Origin: Lepidostoma basale
Lineage: Eukaryota; Arthropoda; Insecta; Trichoptera; Lepidostomatidae
NCBI GenBank assembly: GCA_022606425.2
Contig: JAHDVF020001564.1
Coordinates: 682,001 to 746,000 of the forward strand
DNA: 64,000 nt
Direction: 5' to 3'
Numbering within the stretch: the stretch's first letter is position 1; each line of letters begins with the position of its first letter. Shown piece after piece: positions 60,138-64,000 of the stretch. Position numbers and translations under genes: made by a program. The notes beneath the pieces are model-generated. The model did no database searches. It had not been told where the DNA came from and saw only the letters and a program-made list of their open reading frames with translations.

Positions 60138-60545
60138 TCAGTTTTATTCAGTTTATTTTGAGAAAGAGTTTAAGACATCTATTGAGAACAGGTAAAATGT
60201 ACCATACCAGTAACGCATGAGAGATGGTTCGACATTAGGAATACAAGATACTCTCCATAGTCAAGAGTATTTGTCTTCTGAACGTACTTTCACGAATATG
60301 AAAGACATCGATCTCCGAAGCGATCATGTTCAGCAGTTTGATCGCTTTCCCCACCGGCATCACCAGAGGCAGGTTGGTTCTGCATGCTGGGAGATAAAAC
60401 AGTCTGTGCTGACGTTACCGAAGATAACCATCCGGAACATAAAGATGGATAGCCTCCAAGATGACGGAATTCTCAAAGAATCCCCTGATAAGTCTGAAGA
60501 AATGGGTAAGTGTGTACCCATCCCTTCTTATCTGTAAACTATGAG
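60138..60545 (-). pseudogene. LINE-E insertion
   Basis: TTCAGTTTATTTTGAGAAAG at the left is the reversed LINE-E 3' UTR. The minus strand then encodes LINE-E C-terminal sequence (SLQIRRDGYTLTHFFRLIRG, FFENSVILEAIHLYVPDGYL). Confidence 0.7.
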
Positions 60546-60690
60546 AAGTGTCGGGAGACAGCCAACCAGGTGGAGCGATGATATTGTGCGGACAGCGGGA
60601 AGAGCCTGGAGAACACTGGCGAGAGACCGAGAGAGATGGCGTGGGGTGAAAAGGCTTACGTTCAGCAGTGGATGAAAACGAGCTGAAGAA
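60546..60690 (+). pseudogene. RTE-like LINE, downstream part
   Basis: RSVGRQPTRWSDDIVRTAG, RAWRTLARDRERWRGVKRL, CAGCAGTGGATG and a CTGAAGAAAGG end: the completion of 59740-60137. Confidence 0.65.
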
Positions 60691-60830
60691 AGGTCGACTC
60701 TCAGCTGTCGATCCATCTCTTTGGTGGTCTGCCGTGCAACACAATGAGATGAAGTCTGGATGGATCCATTCTCCTCACGTGTGCATACCAGTATCTTCTC
60801 CTTCGCCTTCCCCATTCCCTCATTTTTGAA
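60691..60830 (-). pseudogene. LINE fragment (RTE-like)
   Basis: Minus: MGKAKEKILVCTREENGSIQ, TTKEMDRQLRVDL. A late ORF2 fragment. Confidence 0.4.
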
Positions 60831-61340
60831 CTAGGTTATTTTATTTATGTATAATAAAAGAGTTTTTATTTATTTATTATTAAATTTTATTTTATTTTAT
60901 ATAATTGTACACTTACAACTAATTACAATTTTGACACATTCGCACTCTGTAAAGATTATTTTATAAATTGTTATTATACCTATAATATACATAAAACATT
61001 TCGGAAACATATAGATATGGTAGTAAAACATTGGTAAATAAATTGCAGAAATGTTTAAAATAACTTTTTACAACTGTTTATTTCAAAAGATATAATATCG
61101 TATATATTTGTTAATGTTTTTAACCATAGCATTATTCTGCTGCAATACATATTGTAATAATGTATAGTCATCTCATTTAAGATAAACAAAAAACGATCAA
61201 TATTTGACAAACAAAAGACGGCTAATATTTGAGTGAATGACGCTAATTGAAGCGACGAATTGTTGATTGATTATTTTGAAACTTCTAATTGACTTGCGCA
61301 ATTGAAACAATTGATGGTCACATCACAGTAGGATTAGAAC
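60831..61340. other. AT-rich, nothing recognised
   Basis: No supported feature. Confidence 0.3.
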
Positions 61341-61344
61341 ATAG

Positions 61345-61510
61345 GACATAGAGGATTCCCACCGCTTAACCGAAGCTGTTATAGGATAACGGCGCCTTTC
61401 GTCAGACTTACGTTAGAAAAATATATGTAAGAAGTCAAGGGGGACCCAGACCACATTTAATGTACTCTTATGCTCCTCTATATCCCGTCATACATGCATA
61501 TTACACTTAA
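61345..61510. repeat. Repeat X, 3' fragment, reversed
   Basis: GAAGCTGTTATAGGATAACG GCGCC, GACCCAGACCACATTTAATG, CTTATGCTCCTCTAT. Confidence 0.5.
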
Positions 61511-61654
61511 AATATCCCTAAACAAAATATAAAAAAGGGACACGGGAATATATGGGAAGCGGATTCATGGACACATGACAGTGGGAATTGCAGGATTGAC
61601 ACAGTAGGATTGATAATGTTCGTTCAATTAATCAACAGACAACAGACATGGTTT

Positions 61655-62170
61655 CAATTGTATCTCAATAGAGACGAAGACGTAAACTGGAAACTGAACA
61701 TGGATGATCAAGGTGTTTACAGGACTTATGACCTGTCATTGGTTGGGTTAAGCGCACGCTTTATGTAATTACAACATTCCCCATTCCACCTTTGTTATTT
61801 GTGATCATGCATGACAAATTTTTGGAAGATGTATATATACTTCAAAATCCATATTTATCTTCACGTGTCAGTTTCAGTCAGCCATCTATGTAGATTTGGT
61901 TGCACTTGTGAATTTTTTCAAGAATTAACCTATACAACCGACCCACTAACGCCATCTATGGAGAATGATTTTCGGCATTTAGCAAACTACCTTATTAACA
62001 CAATGCGAAGGCTGTCGCCTAACATATTGTTAGAAGCCGCTAGGAGTATTATTCCATTCTATATGCCAAAGAATTTGACCAGAATATTTGAAGAACAAAT
62101 ATTTGTGAATGTATACTTATACCTGTATACAGGTAGTTATTTCGAGATCCAATTTATGAATATTTATTAA
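61655..62170 (+). repeat. Dispersed repeat G, longest copy
   Basis: From AATTGTATCTCAATAGAGAC through ACTTATGACCTGTCATTGG and GCCATCTATGTAGATTTGG to a 119-codon frame (61811-62170) of unknown nature (MENDFRHLANYLINTMRRLS, NILLEAARSIIPFY). TATATATA at 61832-61839 and TCAGTTTCAGTC at 61868 could be a TATA-initiator pair. Class unknown; possibly the regulatory part of a larger element. Confidence 0.6.
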
Positions 62171-62399
62171 ATGTGAAATTAAATTATTTGTAGATTGAAG
62201 CTTCATCTTTTGCATTTAGTTAAGATTGGATATTGTATTGACCGTCAAAGAAGGCGCTATCTTTTAGGATGTTGTAGTTATTATTCAAATGCATCAAAGA
62301 CAAGCGCAGTTTTTAGCTTGTGTAGAACGCACAAGTGGAAATGGACAGGACTGTTTGAATAGGCCTGCATCCAATATGTTAGTTTATAATATTCAAGCT
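62171..62399. other. No feature recognised
   Basis: A short frame from 62289 leads into the LINE fragment but has no motif of its own. Confidence 0.3.
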
Positions 62400-62720
62400 C
62401 TTTTGGCCCCAAAGAGTGTCAAATGCCATTCTTTTGGCCATGGCAGGCGAAAAGCCCATCAGAGAACAAGTCGCTGGACGCAAATCGCTGTGGCTCGGTC
62501 ACACTCTGAAACGGAACCCAGTCTGCATCGCTCAGGGCGCACTAGACTAGTCCCCTGTAGGTGGAAAGAGGAAGCGAGGCAGACCTAGAGCCACCTGGAG
62601 AAGAACCCTGCAGGACGAGTTGAAAGCAGCAGGTCTCACTTGGGATGATGTTAGGCATCGGGTATGCGGTTCCTTGAGGCGCTATGCACCACGGAGGTGT
62701 GACAGGACAAGAAGAATAAG
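62400..62720 (+). pseudogene. LINE C-terminal remnant (family M)
   Basis: SLWLGHTLKRNPVCIAQGAL, KRKRGRPRATWRRTLQDELK, AAGLTWDDVRHRVCG, then GACAAGAAGAATAAGAAG. Counterpart of 5651-5935. Confidence 0.65.
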
Positions 62721-62802
62721 AAGATTACCAATATGAAGAGTTGGATAGAGGAAAGAAGAGAAGATAGTACGCACATCACTGGAGATGACAAAATAAATGC
62801 TA

Positions 62803-62808
62803 TTTATT
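62803..62808 (-). promoter_or_regulatory. Polyadenylation signal of the DUF4789 gene
   Basis: AATAAA on minus, 16 nt past the stop codon at 62825-62827. Spacing is short but acceptable for an insect 3' UTR. Confidence 0.55.
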
Positions 62809-62824
62809 AATTTTTATAGGTATT

Positions 62825-63252
62825 TTAACATTTTCCTTGTTGGTGTCTCTTGCATCCAGGAAAGCATGGAGCGTCGACGCTGTTTGATATGGTTAAAGGT
62901 CTTAGAGTGGCAGGAGGAACGGATGACGTCGGAACTTCTCTGCCAGTTGGAAGTTGATAATTCTGAGAGACTACCCTTGGCGTCGGAACCTCCAAGCACG
63001 CAACCTTCAGAGTGGTTGCGTTCACTCCGTAGATTCTCATCGTGTTGATGTCGCAAGCTTTACCAAGAGTAACGCATTTCCTGTTTCTGGTGTTGCTGTC
63101 AGATAGCAGCACCTGCGCTGTACCGTGGCAGATGTTGGGGGCACATACCGGAATGGATTTACCTTGGGGCAGGACTATGTAGTCTCCCACTGAGCATGGC
63201 CCTTGTTCGTACATAGCAAAGCACTCCTCTTCTTCTGGGTGATATACGTATC
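62825..63252 (-). CDS. DUF4789-domain protein, last exon
   Basis: Encodes the C-terminal 141 residues plus stop. It completes the glycine codon split with the upstream exon, then YVYHPEEEECFAMYEQGPC (the ECxxxYxQGPC core of the DUF4789 pattern), GDYIVLPQGKSIPVCAPNIC, further cysteines (RKCVTLGKACDI), a Pro/Thr-rich stretch (TGREVPTSSVPPATLRP) and a cysteine-rich end (APCFPGCKRHQQGKC). The acceptor is a clean TTTTATTTTTTAG before 63252. Many evenly spaced cysteines and the family's habit suggest a secreted protein; the signal peptide would be upstream of this window. Function of DUF4789 is unknown. Confidence 0.85.
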
Positions 63253-63321
63253 CTAAAAAATAAAAACATGTTTTTATTGTTTCTTGAAGAATGATGTAAA
63301 ACTCTATATTAAATAATTAAT

Positions 63322-63402
63322 GCGAATGAAAACGTCAGTTTTCTAAAAGTTTTATTATATTTTATGGGAATGACATGTTTCACCCTTTTAAGGCATTATC
63401 AA
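63322..63402. mobile_element. Foldback element family D, left arm
   Basis: AATGCGAATGAAAACGTCAG then TTTTCTAAAAGTTTTATTA and TGACATGTTTCACCC. Cut off at 63403 by LINE-E. Confidence 0.6.
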
Positions 63403-63600
63403 ATGTGGAGCATTCCCAAAAGAAATGCCGTGGGATAGAGCCACGGATAAATACCATACTCCCTCATGTAGAGATACCTCAGATTTTTTTTCTAAACCCT
63501 CTCCAGCATAACGGAATATCTCGCCTCGTGAGGACTCCATTTCACAGAACCACTTTCGAGTCTGCTCCGAACCAATGTAGCATGGGTGACATATTTAGGG
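63403..63600 (-). mobile_element. LINE-E fragment
   Basis: AAATGCCGTGGGATAGAGCC, CTCCCTCATGTAGAGATACC, CTCCAGCATAACGGAATATC: the reverse of the segment at 49530-49660. Confidence 0.6.
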
Positions 63601-63768
63601 TAAGGTTTAACAATATTATTTCAATCACTTTGCACCTTTGCACGTTTATTGGCCTTTATATTTAACACCAATTGGGATAAAACTCATTATCAACATTTTT
63701 GATATTTAACACTTTTGAAATGAACAGTCTTCAATTATCAAATAGGACCATTTAAAATTGGGACTTGC

Positions 63769-63865
63769 CTGGACGACAATCGCACGTGTAGTCTCCAGGG
63801 ACGTTTCCAGGATACAGGATCTCATTTTTGGAACATCTGTTGGGCATGAAAATTGGCTCTCGGTT
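63769..63865 (-). CDS. DUF4789-domain protein, penultimate exon
   Basis: A 97-nt exon: NREPIFMPNRCSKNEILYPG then NVPGDYTCDCRPG across the splice. Acceptor TTTTTTTTACTTTCAG before 63865. The C....EILYPG..PGD..CDC.PG string is the start of the DUF4789 pattern and runs on in the correct frame into the last exon (phase 1). Earlier exons lie beyond the window edge. Confidence 0.85.
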
Positions 63866-64000
63866 CTGAAAGTAAAAAAAATACATTGAATCTTCCGCTT
63901 AATGGGAGCTTTTTCTCTCTTCAGTATCCCGTTATCTGTGGCGTGTAGCTTGTACACATTGATTCTAATAACATTAATACATCTAAAAATATAATATATA
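63866..64000. other. Intron upstream of the DUF4789 exon
   Basis: AT-rich up to the window end. No further exon seen. Confidence 0.5.

Larger units (their letters stand above)
63253..63768 (-). other. DUF4789 gene intron with GC donor
   Basis: Starts GCAAGT (donor CCAG|GCAAGT at 63769/63768) and ends TTTTTTAG at 63253. Contains a foldback family D arm and a LINE-E fragment. Confidence 0.7.

Overview
This is a 64-kb piece of an AT-rich arthropod genome, most likely an insect. Pointers are an interstitial (TTAGG)4 run, a gene with the insect-type DUF4789 cysteine-rich domain, mariner, Tigger/pogo, hAT and piggyBac-like transposons, and a very heavy load of decayed non-LTR retrotransposons. No rRNA, intact tRNA, CRISPR or bacterial-style operon is visible. 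Most open reading frames over 60 codons are decayed transposon sequence.

Host genes, all on the minus strand: (1) a gene encoding an ankyrin-repeat protein, with its start exon at 31028-31297 and a second exon at 23136-23394, joined in phase across a 7.6-kb intron full of mobile elements; later exons were not found. (2) The 3' end of a secreted-type DUF4789 gene at the right edge (63769-63865 plus 62825-63252, with a polyadenylation signal), whose last intron appears to use a GC donor. Weaker host candidates are a reading frame at 17350-17490, a CpG-rich block at 56330-56600 and a small ORF at 33727.

Mobile DNA. Family names used below are local labels. LINE-A, LINE-B and LINE-C are three related non-LTR retrotransposon subfamilies known here from their C-terminal reverse-transcriptase region. 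They end in a hairpin with a UNCG-type loop, then GTGATGGTTAG and a (TTAG)n tail (A, B) or a (TTG)n/(TTTG)n tail (C and one degenerate A copy). S1 is a short element of about 340 bp with no RT that carries the same 3' end. LINE-E is a second LINE ending near TGATTTGATTTGAT. LINE-J is Jockey-like. LINE-R is a CR1/L2-like element whose 3' end precedes (ATT)n. Several further RTE-like tails end in AAGAAGAAG or GATGATGAT runs. There are also tRNA-derived SINEs, Penelope-like (PLE) remnants, hammerhead-ribozyme-like repeats, and MITE/foldback elements.

Layout: 1-5 kb holds a 34-bp-TIR MITE, S1 copies, a 0.5-kb inverted duplication and a PLE remnant with a nested insertion. 5-11 kb holds a piggyBac-like MITE inside repeat X, a SINE, and palindromic foldback and hammerhead-like elements. 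11-23 kb is LINE fragments plus a second piggyBac-like MITE. 23-31 kb is the ankyrin gene with Tigger, mariner and LINE insertions in its intron. 31-48 kb is LINE, SINE and Tigger fragments, including the best LINE-A copy (45975-47212, with YADD). 48-54 kb has a PLE split by LINE-C, a complete hAT element with an 8-bp target duplication, and a Tc-like element. 54-62 kb is LINE debris. 62.8-63.9 kb is the DUF4789 gene.

The most interesting signal is a set of hammerhead-ribozyme-like motifs (CTGANGA, stem II, GAAA, palindromic stem III, NUH) in at least four repeat contexts, in the same window as PLE coding remnants. Second is the conserved UNCG-loop hairpin shared by the 3' ends of LINE-A/B/C and the RT-less S1. 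Everything here was read by eye, without alignments or database searches.
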